A stretch of DNA of 64,000 bases from UBA288 sp964461885 (lineage in GTDB: Archaea; Halobacteriota; Methanomicrobia; Methanomicrobiales; Methanospirillaceae), in NCBI GenBank assembly GCA_964461885.1, contig CAYWVY010000003.1:21092-85091 (forward strand), written 5' to 3'. A program made the translations under genes and the position numbers. Shown here one piece after another: positions 33,862 to 42,324 of this stretch; the stretch's first letter is position 1, and each line of letters starts with the position of its first letter. A model generated the notes under the pieces. It was given only the letters and a program-made list of their open reading frames with translations. It had not been told where the DNA came from and searched no databases.

Positions 33862-35033
33862 CCTGGACGCGCGTGCTCGTCCCGACCGATCTCTCCGCCG
33901 AGAGCGAACGCGCTGCCGACGCCTGCCTCGACCTCCCGGGCCGCCCGCTCCTGCTGCTGGTCCACGTCGGCGATCCGTCCCCGGCGCTCGATACCGAGGC
34001 CGATCGGCTTCGTGCTCTCGGTGCCACAGTCGAGACCCGGGCGACGGCCCGGGGCGAACGGACGATCGCGAACACCCTCCTTGAGATGGTCCACGAGGAG
34101 GCGGCCGACCTCGTCGTCATCGGCGCCCGAGGGCGCGGACGGGCCCTGGACCGGCTCCTCGGCTCGGTCTCCGAGGCCGTGCTCCGGGGCGCGCAGATCG
34201 ATGTGCTTGTGGTCCGCGGACGCTGCGGGAGCCCGCTCTTTGCCCGGGTGCTCGCCCCGACCGACCTCTCGCCCACCTCGGTCGAGGCCGCCGAACGCCT
34301 TGCGGCCACGGGCGCAGTCGGCGAGGGGATATTGCTCCACGTCGGCCCCGACGCTGACGGCCTCGAGGCGATCGCGGCCGGTCTCGGTTGGCGTGCGCTG
34401 AATCGCAAGGCCCCGGTCGTCGCCGGGCTGATCGGGGCCGCGCTCGAGGAGGAGGCGACGGCGATCGCCCTCTGCCGCGTCGGCGGCGCGGACGCGGTCG
34501 CGGGCATCCCCCTCGGCCCCGTCGCGGAGGGCGTGGCCCTCACGGCTCCCTGCCCGGTCCTGCTCGCGTACCCCCGCGCGATCCTCACACTCGCGGTCCG
34601 CGAGCTCGGTTCGGCCGAGTTCCCCCTCGCCGACGAGGTCTGGCGCGACTACCACGAGACCCGCGGGGATCCGGCCGTCGACCGGGTCTTCGCCCTCTTC
34701 GCGGGGGGGACCATCGGCGCGCTGGCCCGGTGCCGGCGCCACCCGGACGGCCACGAGGTCGACGCGGTCTTCACGCCCCCTCCGTTCCGGGGCCGGGGCT
34801 ACGCCCGGCACGTCCTGTCCGGACTCGTGGAGGCCTGCCATAACGAGGACCTCTTCATGTACTCAGTCGCGGACCTCGAGCCGTTCTACGCGGCCTTCGG
34901 CTTCGTGCTGATCCCCGAGACCGAGCTCCCGCCGACGGTCCGCGAACGGTATACCTGGGCCGCCGGCGATATGGAAGCGGCCGAGGTCACGCCCATGCGC
35001 CGGCCCGCCGGCTGGTACGCGCGGGACGACTGA
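33858..35033 (+). CDS. Universal stress protein-GNAT acetyltransferase fusion
   Basis: 391 residues. Two UspA domains: the first (about 1-125) has RVLVPTDLS and the nucleotide loop GARGRGRALDRLLGSVSEAV; the second (about 128-245) has RVLAPTDLS and a weaker loop. A GNAT domain (about 250-385) follows with FTPPPFRGRGYARHVLSGL and FYAAFGFVLIPE. ATP- or cAMP-binding USP modules fused to an acetyltransferase suggest nucleotide-controlled protein acetylation, as known for mycobacterial Pat, which has a different sensor domain. Start 33858 chosen for the ATGA overlap with the kinase. Confidence 0.85.
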   Translation: MTWTRVLVPTDLSAESERAADACLDLPGRPLLLLVHVGDPSPALDTEADRLRALGATVETRATARGERTIANTLLEMVHEEAADLVVIGARGRGRALDRLLGSVSEAVLRGAQIDVLVVRGRCGSPLFARVLAPTDLSPTSVEAAERLAATGAVGEGILLHVGPDADGLEAIAAGLGWRALNRKAPVVAGLIGAALEEEATAIALCRVGGADAVAGIPLGPVAEGVALTAPCPVLLAYPRAILTLAVRELGSAEFPLADEVWRDYHETRGDPAVDRVFALFAGGTIGALARCRRHPDGHEVDAVFTPPPFRGRGYARHVLSGLVEACHNEDLFMYSVADLEPFYAAFGFVLIPETELPPTVRERYTWAAGDMEAAEVTPMRRPAGWYARDD

Positions 35034-35083
35034 CGCCGGCCGACCCGCGGCCTCATCAGGTCGCGGGCCCAACGCCTGTGACG

Positions 35084-35827
35084 ATGGCCGACGTCAGCTA
35101 TGTCCTCCCCGACACCCTTTCCGGCGAGCCCGCCGAGCGGGAGACGTTTGCCCGCCGCTGCGGCTGCGACCTCGTGGAGGTCGCTCCCGGCGCCGCCCCG
35201 CCGCCGGCCCTGCCCTGGCTGCTCCGGGCCGCCTCGACTGACGAGGACGGCCGGGACCGACCGCGCTGGCACGATCGGGCCTGGACCGCCGCGTTCGTAT
35301 CGGCGGTCCTCGGGGCCGGCGATCCCGCCCTGGCCGCGGTCGTGATCGAGCCCGGGGACGAGTGGAGCCGGCCCGCCGACCTGGTCCGGGCGATCGCCGC
35401 TGTCCGTGACGGCCTCCACGCCCGGTTCGGCGGGGCCCCGGCCGTCCTGGTGGCCAACCGGGCCGAGCAGTCCCTTCCCGACGGCGTCGCGCTCGCCGGG
35501 TTCTGGGATCACCTCCGCCGCCGCACCCCGGAGCTCGCCCCCCACACCGGCATCGCGCTCGACGCGCCCGAATTCTACGCCGCGACAAGGACGCGCATGA
35601 CAGCCGAGCTTGCGCTCGTCCCGCCCGACGCCCTCCGGTACGTCCGGCTCCACACGCGGGGGGGAAAGCCCGACCTCAACGACCCCCTTCCCTGGCGGGC
35701 CGTCTTCGGCCTGGTCCGCCGGGTGCCCGGGCCGGTCCTGCTCGCGCCGGCCGTGAACGATTCGACAGCGCTCGAGCCGGCCATCCTCTTCTGCATGGTC
35801 TCACTCCAGGGCCGGGCCTTCACCTGA
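35084..35827 (+). CDS. Hypothetical protein, TIM-barrel-like
   Basis: 247 residues from ATG 35084, with a GTG six bases earlier as an alternative. Regularly alternating strands and helices (YVLPDTL, LAAVVIEPGDEW, PAVLVANRAE, YVRLHTRGG, GPVLLAPAVND) suggest a barrel fold, but no catalytic signature is recognised. It stands alone between the USP fusion and the helicase. Confidence 0.65.
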   Translation: MADVSYVLPDTLSGEPAERETFARRCGCDLVEVAPGAAPPPALPWLLRAASTDEDGRDRPRWHDRAWTAAFVSAVLGAGDPALAAVVIEPGDEWSRPADLVRAIAAVRDGLHARFGGAPAVLVANRAEQSLPDGVALAGFWDHLRRRTPELAPHTGIALDAPEFYAATRTRMTAELALVPPDALRYVRLHTRGGKPDLNDPLPWRAVFGLVRRVPGPVLLAPAVNDSTALEPAILFCMVSLQGRAFT

Positions 35828-35879
35828 GCCGGCCGCACCGTTTCGGATCCTTTTTCCCGGTCCGCGCACATCATCACGT

Positions 35880-38800
35880 ATGCTTCTGGATCCACGGCAG
35901 GCCGAAGCCGTGGAGAAGGACGGCATCCAGCTGATCCTGGCCGGCCCGGGGTCGGGCAAGACCCGCGTCATCACCGAGAAGATCGCCCGCCTTCTCGAGA
36001 ATCGTGTCGATCCCGACACGATCCTCGCGCTCACCTACTCGGAGAAGGCGGCGCAGGAGATGGCCGACCGGTGCGCTGAACGAACCGGCAGGACCGGGAT
36101 CGCGATCCACACCTTCCACTCCTTCTGCCTCCAGGTCATCCGCGACCACGTGCTCGAGTCCGGCATCGCCACGACCGCAGGGGTCATCTCGAAGCCGAAC
36201 CAGCTCGCCTGGGGCCTCCGGAACATCGACACCTTCGATTTTTCGACGATCGCGGTCGGCAACAACGCGGCCGCCGTTATCAAGGCCGTGCTTGAGGGGA
36301 TCAGCGCGTTTCGCGACGAGGCAATAGGGTCCGACGAGCTGACCCGGTACCTCGAGGAGGCGCCCGATGACGAGCCTGCCGGCCGACTCCGCGACCTGCT
36401 CGCGGTCTACCGGGCGTACGAGCAGTACAAGCGGGCCGAGCATCTGATCGACTACCCGGACATGGTCCACGGGGCCGTCCGGCTGCTCGAGCGGAAGCCC
36501 GGGATCCGCGACGAGTACCGCCGGCAGTACTCGCACGTCCTCGTCGACGAGTTCCAGGATACGAACTGGATCCAGCTCCGCCTGCTCAAGCTCCTGGCCG
36601 GCGATCATCTCTGCGTCGTCGCCGACGACGACCAGACGATCTACCGGTTCCGCGGCGCGTACCTCACCAACCTCGACGAGGTCAAGCGGACCTGGCCGGA
36701 CTGCCGCGGGACCCTCCTCGACCGCAACTACCGCTCCACCTCGACCATCCTCGCCCTCGCCCTTCGGCTGATGCAGTCCGCGCCGAACCGGACGCCGAAA
36801 GAGATCACGACCGCGAACCCCGAGGGCGAGCCGGTTGTCTTCGCCCGCTGCGCGAACGAGGAGGCCCAGGTCGCGTTCGTCCGCGACAAGATCGCCGCTC
36901 TGCTCGAGGCTGAGTTCCTGCCCCGGCGGGAATCGGCCCCGCGGCGGTTCCGCCACGGGGACATCGCGGTCCTCTGCCGAAAAAGAGAGCAGGGCGCGGC
37001 CCTCGCGCACGCCCTCGCCCAAAACGGAATCCCCTGCACCTACCGCGGCGAGGTCGATCTCTTCCGCCTCCCCGAGACCCGGGGCGTCCTGGCATGGCTC
37101 CGGGCCGTGGACAACCCCTGTGCGGCTGGCGCCTCTCTGCACCGGCTCATGCGTGCCGCCGGCACCCCCGAGCCCACCGTCCAGCACCTGCACGCGGGGG
37201 CCCGGCGGTACGCGGACCCCGTCCTCGGGGACGACGGGGTCTGGGCGGCCATGCTCAGGGCGGCCGACCTCGTGCCGGACGAGGCCCCGCTCGTGGCCGA
37301 ACTCGCCCGAGCCGTCGGCCGGCTCATCGCGGAGAAGGAGACAACACCTCTGCCCGCGCTCGTCCACAAGGTCCTCTTCCGTGGCGCCGGGCTCTACCGG
37401 CGCGCCCTCGGCAGGGAGGACACCCGGTCCGTCGCCGCGCTCAACGCTTTCTACCGGATCGCGGTCGAGTACGACGCGGCCACGCGCGAGGCCGGGCTCC
37501 CGGACTTTCTCGAGCACCTCCGGGTCCTGGCCGAGTTCCCGGTCGAGGTGGAGACCGGGTCGGGCGAGGACGCGGTCCAGGTGATGACCGTGCACAAATC
37601 CAAGGGGACCGAGTTCCCGGCTGTCTTTGTCCTCGACCTCTCGGCCGCGCACTTCCCGCTCAGCTACCGGGAGAAGCGGTTCGCGGTCCCGGCCGAGCTC
37701 GCCCGGGGTCTCCGGGGCGACGACGACGAACGGGCCCTCTTTCTCCAGGAGGAGCGGCGGCTCCTCTATGTCGCGATGACCCGTGCCGAGGAACGGCTAT
37801 ACCTGACCCGGGTCGTGCGGCACGGACGGAACCGGAACGAGACCAGGCCGTCGGTCTTTCTCCGGGAACTCGGGGTCGACAAGAACCCGCTGGTCCAGAC
37901 CGTCGAGGTGGACGCACCCATCGCCGCCGGGCCCGTCGCGGGCGAGCCCCAGGATTCGCTCGAGGCGCTCCGCGAGGCCGGGGTCGAGCAACTCGCCCGC
38001 GCCGCGGCTGAGGCCCGGCACACGGCCGCGTTCGCCCATCTGGTCGCGCTCGAGCGGCTCCGTATCGCGGCCGGCGGGGGCGACGGGTCGGCCTTCGACC
38101 CGGCCTCGTTCCTCGTCGGCGCGTGGCCGATGGCGGAGATCGTGCTCCCCGGCACCCCGCCTCGCCCGCCAGAGGTCCCGGAGGGGTTCGCCTTCTCCGC
38201 CTCGTCCCTCGGCTGCTACGCCGACTGTCCCCTCCGGTTCAAGTTCGAGCACCTGCTCGGGGTCCCGGCTCCGCCGGGGGCTCGGGCCGGCCTCGGTTCC
38301 GCGGTCCACATGGCGATCGAGGCGCTCTCGAAGGACCTCCTCCGGGGGATCGAGCGGGACCGAAACGAGGCCGTCGCCATCCTGGAGGGGTGCTGGCAGT
38401 CGTCGGCGTACGCCTCGGAACGGCACGAGGCTGAGGACTGGCGGACGGCTGTCGCCCTCCTCGATACCTACCTGGCCTGGCAGGCCACGAACCGGAACGA
38501 GATCGTCGATGTGGAGCGGCGGTTTTCGTTCCCGTACGAGGACCGGCCGATCCGGGGGTCCATCGACCGTATCGAGCGGCGGCCTGACGGCCGGCTGGTC
38601 GTGGTCGACTTCAAGACGGGCGCCCTCTCGTCCGCACCCACGATAGGGGCTGTGCAGGCCGAGGTCCAGCTGAACCTCTACGCCCTCGCGGTCGCCGAAG
38701 AGTTCGGCGCGTTCCCGGCAGAGGCCGCGTATCTCTACCTGCGGGAGCCACGGTACATCCCGTATTGTCCTACCGGGGCGACCATGGGGGCGTTCCTGGA

Positions 38801-38915
38801 ACGCCTCACGGAGCTCGTGAACGGGGTGCTCGCCGCGGCATTCCCGGTCCGGCCGTCGCCGGCGTCGTGCCGCTCGTGCGCCTACCACGAGCTCTGCGCA
38901 GACGAAACGGCGTAG
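35880..38915 (+). CDS. UvrD-type helicase fused to PD-(D/E)XK Fe-S nuclease
   Basis: 1011 residues. Walker A GPGSGKT at 22-28, motif II DEFQDTN near 223, motif III DDDQTIYRFRG and motif VI VAMTRAEERLYL identify a superfamily 1A helicase. The C-terminal part is a RecB-type nuclease with GSIDRIE, VVVDFKTG near 908 and the Q-rich helix. Cys in LGCYADCPLRF and a final CRSCAYHELC probably bind a 4Fe-4S cluster, as in AddB and AdnA/B. Likely a DNA end-processing motor acting alone or with an unseen partner. Confidence 0.92.
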   Translation: MLLDPRQAEAVEKDGIQLILAGPGSGKTRVITEKIARLLENRVDPDTILALTYSEKAAQEMADRCAERTGRTGIAIHTFHSFCLQVIRDHVLESGIATTAGVISKPNQLAWGLRNIDTFDFSTIAVGNNAAAVIKAVLEGISAFRDEAIGSDELTRYLEEAPDDEPAGRLRDLLAVYRAYEQYKRAEHLIDYPDMVHGAVRLLERKPGIRDEYRRQYSHVLVDEFQDTNWIQLRLLKLLAGDHLCVVADDDQTIYRFRGAYLTNLDEVKRTWPDCRGTLLDRNYRSTSTILALALRLMQSAPNRTPKEITTANPEGEPVVFARCANEEAQVAFVRDKIAALLEAEFLPRRESAPRRFRHGDIAVLCRKREQGAALAHALAQNGIPCTYRGEVDLFRLPETRGVLAWLRAVDNPCAAGASLHRLMRAAGTPEPTVQHLHAGARRYADPVLGDDGVWAAMLRAADLVPDEAPLVAELARAVGRLIAEKETTPLPALVHKVLFRGAGLYRRALGREDTRSVAALNAFYRIAVEYDAATREAGLPDFLEHLRVLAEFPVEVETGSGEDAVQVMTVHKSKGTEFPAVFVLDLSAAHFPLSYREKRFAVPAELARGLRGDDDERALFLQEERRLLYVAMTRAEERLYLTRVVRHGRNRNETRPSVFLRELGVDKNPLVQTVEVDAPIAAGPVAGEPQDSLEALREAGVEQLARAAAEARHTAAFAHLVALERLRIAAGGGDGSAFDPASFLVGAWPMAEIVLPGTPPRPPEVPEGFAFSASSLGCYADCPLRFKFEHLLGVPAPPGARAGLGSAVHMAIEALSKDLLRGIERDRNEAVAILEGCWQSSAYASERHEAEDWRTAVALLDTYLAWQATNRNEIVDVERRFSFPYEDRPIRGSIDRIERRPDGRLVVVDFKTGALSSAPTIGAVQAEVQLNLYALAVAEEFGAFPAEAAYLYLREPRYIPYCPTGATMGAFLERLTELVNGVLAAAFPVRPSPASCRSCAYHELCADETA

Positions 38916-38922
38916 CTGCCCC

Positions 38923-39273
38923 TCACCGGGGTTTGGTCCGGACCCAGTCCGAGAGCCGGGTCGTTCTATCGGGGTGGTCGATCCGGCAGCGGGAGAGGTC
39001 GAGCCGACCCGTCTCGTAGCCGTGGGCCCGCATCACCTCGAGCAGGCGCGCGTACTTCCCCGTCCGGCAGAGGTGCTGGTGCAGCCGGTGCATGGTCGAC
39101 TTCGCGCCGTAGCAGCGCGGCGCATCGGCCCAGGAGACGCCGGTCGAGAGGACGTAAAGGACGCCGGTGAAGAGCCGGCGGAGGTCGGCCCGGCGGCCGC
39201 CGTGCGGGGACCGGGCCGGGAGGATTGGCCGGATCTCCTCCCAGAGCCGGTCGTCGGGCTCCCGGAATGGCAT
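38923..39273 (-). CDS. Solitary IS5-type transposase N-terminal domain (DUF4096-like)
   Basis: 116 residues from ATG 39273 (39294 is an alternative). DDRLWEEIRPILP and GVLYVLSTGVSWADAP match the N-terminal domain of IS5/IS1182-group transposases. The catalytic DDE part is missing, no inverted repeats were noticed, and the protein ends in its own basic tail. It is either an IS remnant or a co-opted DNA-binding domain. It runs convergent with the helicase gene, 7 bases apart. Confidence 0.7.
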   Translation of the reverse strand: MPFREPDDRLWEEIRPILPARSPHGGRRADLRRLFTGVLYVLSTGVSWADAPRCYGAKSTMHRLHQHLCRTGKYARLLEVMRAHGYETGRLDLSRCRIDHPDRTTRLSDWVRTKPR

Positions 39274-39343
39274 ACACCCGAATACGCGCCGCATCAGAAA
39301 AGGGTGTTGGTGCCCGTCGGGCCGGAACGCGACCCGGTCCGGG

Positions 39344-39625
39344 TCAGTCCTCCGAAGAGGCCGGCTTCCAGCGGAAGTAAGGCGTCCCGCCGACGTCGCG
39401 GCACTCGATCCGCTTCTCGCCGCAGAACTGGGGCGCGAGGACGACCAGGTCCGCGATGAACCGATCGAGATGGAGCCGGCGGTTGACCTCGGGGCCGATC
39501 AGGGCGGCCTCGATCTCGTGCAGGGCGAAGGCCTCGCCGGGGTGTGCCCGGAGGAACGCCTCGACCTGGTTCTGTCCGGTTTCGCCGGCCTCGAACTCGT
39601 CGGATGTGATGGGCACAGGAACCAC
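39344..39625 (-). CDS. Hypothetical protein, possible winged helix
   Basis: 93 residues from a GTG at 39625. GQNQVEAFLRAHPGEAFALHE, a helix-turn-helix-like middle (EIEAALIGPEVNRRLHLDRF) and a beta-hairpin-like end (CRDVGGTPYFRWKP) suggest a winged helix. No family recognised. Same strand as four further small genes, with gaps that allow independent transcription. Confidence 0.6.
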   Translation of the reverse strand: MVPVPITSDEFEAGETGQNQVEAFLRAHPGEAFALHEIEAALIGPEVNRRLHLDRFIADLVVLAPQFCGEKRIECRDVGGTPYFRWKPASSED

Positions 39626-39666
39626 TCTGACACCCCTTGCCCCGGGGATCTCTTCATGGTTTCGCC

Positions 39667-40050
39667 TTACTCGTCCCAGCCCGCGGCAGGGTCCTCGCCC
39701 GGGGGGACGAGCCGGCCCGCGAACCGGCGCTCGCCCGCGTTGACCACGATCATCATGGGCAGGACACAGACCTGCCGCGAACCTTCGCCCGCGGCGGTGC
39801 CACCGGAGGGCGCACGGGAAGTGCCGAGATCGACGCGATACCGCCCTTCGCCGATCCAGAGGACGAGCCCCTGGGAGTCGGGGGTGAACCGCTCGATCAT
39901 CAGCTCGACGACCAGGTGCGGCCCGCCCTCCGAGAGCTCGGACGGCTCCTCGGCGTACGCGACGGAGGCGTAGCCCTCGAACGGCACCCCGCCGACCTCG
40001 AGATCGATGACCATGCCTCCGGGGGTGAGCGTGAACGTGACGGGGATCAT
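39667..40050 (-). CDS. Hypothetical beta-rich protein
   Basis: 127 residues. MIPVTFTLTPGGMVIDLEVG and later LMIERFTPDSQGLVLWIGEG are amphipathic strands; the end is Pro/Gly rich with a terminal GWDE. No signal peptide and no recognised motif. It lies 41 bases upstream of the winged-helix-like gene. Confidence 0.6.
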   Translation of the reverse strand: MIPVTFTLTPGGMVIDLEVGGVPFEGYASVAYAEEPSELSEGGPHLVVELMIERFTPDSQGLVLWIGEGRYRVDLGTSRAPSGGTAAGEGSRQVCVLPMMIVVNAGERRFAGRLVPPGEDPAAGWDE

Positions 40051-40101
40051 GGAGAGAGGCTCGGCGCGGGCGGTGTTAAGGATTGGGGAGCACGCAGCCG
40101 G

Positions 40102-40431
40102 TCAACCGAACCCGCCGAACGGACAGGTGTCATCGTCGCCGCGCGCCCGCTCGAGTACGTACCGCAACGCCTGCACATCGCGGACGGTCATGTTGCTCAC
40201 GATCAGCCGGTGCACGAGCTCGTCGAACGGCACGTCCTCGAGAAGGCGGTGGAACCCGGCCTCGAGGAACGGCTCGGTGACACCCTCCACGCCGGCGAAA
40301 TCGAGCTCGACCTCGCGGCCAGCTGCGAGCACGGGGCGGATCAGGTCGTGGAGTCGTCTCCCATCCTCCGCGCCGCCGTCCCCGATGATCCCGGCCACCC
40401 GGACGGTCAGGGCCCCGTTCCCGGTCTCCAT
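40102..40431 (-). CDS. STAS-like domain protein (DUF4325)
   Basis: 109 residues. REVELDFAGVEGVTEPFLEAGF is the core of the STAS-like DUF4325 fold, and VHRLIVSNMTVRDVQALRYVLERA the following helices. Such proteins often act with histidine-kinase-like ATPases as anti-sigma antagonist-type switches. In archaea the partner is unknown; none is adjacent here. Confidence 0.75.
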   Translation of the reverse strand: METGNGALTVRVAGIIGDGGAEDGRRLHDLIRPVLAAGREVELDFAGVEGVTEPFLEAGFHRLLEDVPFDELVHRLIVSNMTVRDVQALRYVLERARGDDDTCPFGGFG

Positions 40432-40467
40432 GACCGATTCTCTGTGCAGCGCAGGTATATAGTCCCT

Positions 40468-41127
40468 TCACACCTGCGGCGGGGACGCCTCCTCCACTGT
40501 GTGCCGGCGCGTATCGCGGGCCGCGAGCCGGTCGCGCTGGAACGCGACGATCGCGGCAAAGCGCGGGTCACCGACTCCACCGAGCCCGTCGAGCAGATCG
40601 GCCGCGCGCTCGAATTCGCCGGCCCGGCGGGCGACGTCGACCATCACGAGCGTCTCGGCCTCCGGGTTTTCAATGTAGTGCTCGCCCCGGCGCCGGATCT
40701 CGTCGAGCAGGTCGAGGGTACGGCGCCGCGCCCGCACTGCATCCTCATCCGCGCTGGCGTCGTCGGCGGCCCAGGCGGCCCAGAGGGCAGTCTCAGCCGC
40801 CTCGACCCACCGATCCGCGTGTTCGAGCAGGGTAGATGCACAGAGGAGTCGGACCACGAGCTCGGGTTCTGTCCCCTCGCGGAGGGCCCGGTAGCCTTCC
40901 GATGCGACCACCTCCGCGGCACCGGCCGTCGGCTCCTCGAGGGTCAGTCCGCAGTAGCCGCAGTGGGGGCACTCCTGGACCCAGTGGGCGATCGTCTCCC
41001 GCTGGTCGGGCGGGGGTCGGAGGTCGAGGTCCGCCGACCCCTCCCGCCCCGCATCGGCCACGAATCCCTGGACCGAGGTCTTTCCGCAGACCGCACACCG
41101 CTTCTCTTCCGTCGCGATCGTCGCCAT
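40468..41127 (-). CDS. DUF2225-like zinc-binding protein
   Basis: 219 residues from ATG 41127. CAVCGKTS and CPHCGYCGLT form a zinc site at the N-terminus. The rest is helical with a TPR-like rhythm (HADRWVEAAETALWAAWAA, AGEFERAADLLDGLG). The layout matches the COG1655/DUF2225 family, whose function is not established. An in-frame ATG at 41148 is less likely. Confidence 0.72.
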   Translation of the reverse strand: MATIATEEKRCAVCGKTSVQGFVADAGREGSADLDLRPPPDQRETIAHWVQECPHCGYCGLTLEEPTAGAAEVVASEGYRALREGTEPELVVRLLCASTLLEHADRWVEAAETALWAAWAADDASADEDAVRARRRTLDLLDEIRRRGEHYIENPEAETLVMVDVARRAGEFERAADLLDGLGGVGDPRFAAIVAFQRDRLAARDTRRHTVEEASPPQV

Positions 41128-41235
41128 CACCTCCAGATGGCGCCCCACCCGGATGAATCTGACGGCGCCTGCCGTGGGCAGCGGCCATGCGGGTGCGTGG
41201 GGCGGAAGAGGGGTTGATGCGTTTGAAGAAAAGGG

Positions 41236-41709
41236 TTAGAGGCCGAGCTCGGTGAGCCCGGGGTGGTCGTCGGGGCGCCGGCCGAGCGGCCAGTGGAACT
41301 TACGCTCCTCCTCGGTGATCGGCAGGTCGTTGATCGACGCGTGGCGCACGGCCATCCGGCCGGTCTGATCGAACTCCCAGTTCTCGTTGCCGTAGCTCCG
41401 GAACCAGTGGCCCGAGTCATCGCGCCACTCGTACGCGAACCGGACTGCGATCCGGTTGTCGCCGAAGGCCCAGATCTCCTTGATCAGGCGGTAGTCGATC
41501 TCCTGTGCCCACTTCCGCTTCAGGAACGCAACGATCTCGTCGCGGCCGTTGACAAACTCGGCACGGTTGCGCCAGCAGCTGTTCTCCGTGTACACGCCCG
41601 AGACCTTGACAGCGTCGCGGGAGTTCCAGCCGTCCTCGGCCATCCGGACCTTCTGCACGGCCGTCTCGTACGTGAATGGGGGCACGGGCGGACGAATGTC
41701 TTCTGCCAT
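41236..41709 (-). CDS. DUF1348 family NTF2-like protein
   Basis: 157 residues. GWNSRDAVKVSGVYTENSCW, FLKRKWAQEIDYRLIKE and the end FHWPLGRRPDDHPGL are signatures of DUF1348, an NTF2-like cone fold. In bacteria the family is common near oxidative-stress genes; here cupin and catalase genes lie just upstream on the same strand. Function unknown. Confidence 0.88.
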   Translation of the reverse strand: MAEDIRPPVPPFTYETAVQKVRMAEDGWNSRDAVKVSGVYTENSCWRNRAEFVNGRDEIVAFLKRKWAQEIDYRLIKEIWAFGDNRIAVRFAYEWRDDSGHWFRSYGNENWEFDQTGRMAVRHASINDLPITEEERKFHWPLGRRPDDHPGLTELGL

Positions 41710-41748
41710 GTGTCTTTCTTGACACGGAGAGTGGTTAAGGATATCCGC

Positions 41749-42150
41749 CTACTCGGTGGTCTTCCCGTCGAAGTGCTCCTCCTGCTCGTCGGCCTCCTTC
41801 TTCGTCTTCCGCACGACCCCGTCCTGGTGCTCGGGCGGCGAGTAGATCGTGTAGAGCTTGAGGTTCTCCGTCTTCGAGGTGTTGACCACGTTGTGCCGCG
41901 CACCGCTCGGCACGACCACGCCGCTCCCGTCCTTCACCGGGTTCGAGGTGCCGTCGATGATGACCTCTCCCTCGCCCTCCTCGAAGCGGAAGAACTGGTC
42001 GACGTCGTCGTGGACCTCCTCGCCGATCTCCTCACCGGCCTTCAGGTTCATCAGCACGAGCTGGCTGTACTTCCCGGTGTAGAGCACCCGGCGGTAGTCC
42101 GTGTTCGTCGTCGTCGCCGTCTCGATATCTGTTACAAATCCTTTCTTCAC
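41749..42150 (-). CDS. Cupin domain protein
   Basis: 133 residues from GTG 42150. A single cupin with motif 1 GEEIGEEVHDDVDQFFRFEEGE and motif 2 VVPSGARHNVVNTS. The C-terminal YSPPEHQDGVV and a charged tail are usual in small cupins of this type. His and Glu side chains could bind a metal. It lies between catalase and DUF1348, suggesting a stress role. Confidence 0.87.
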   Translation of the reverse strand: MKKGFVTDIETATTTNTDYRRVLYTGKYSQLVLMNLKAGEEIGEEVHDDVDQFFRFEEGEGEVIIDGTSNPVKDGSGVVVPSGARHNVVNTSKTENLKLYTIYSPPEHQDGVVRKTKKEADEQEEHFDGKTTE

Positions 42151-42324
42151 GGTATCACGTCCTTCATTTCGGTGATCGATCCTTCGCGGGATGATCGGTT
42201 CACCATCGCAGGGTGACCATTTCTTTCTTACGATCGGGGCAGGACTCCGCGGGCCGGGCTCACCGCTCCGGGATCTAAAAAAGAGGTCGGAGTCGGTCTC
42301 CCTGGAACGGCCCACGGACCACGG

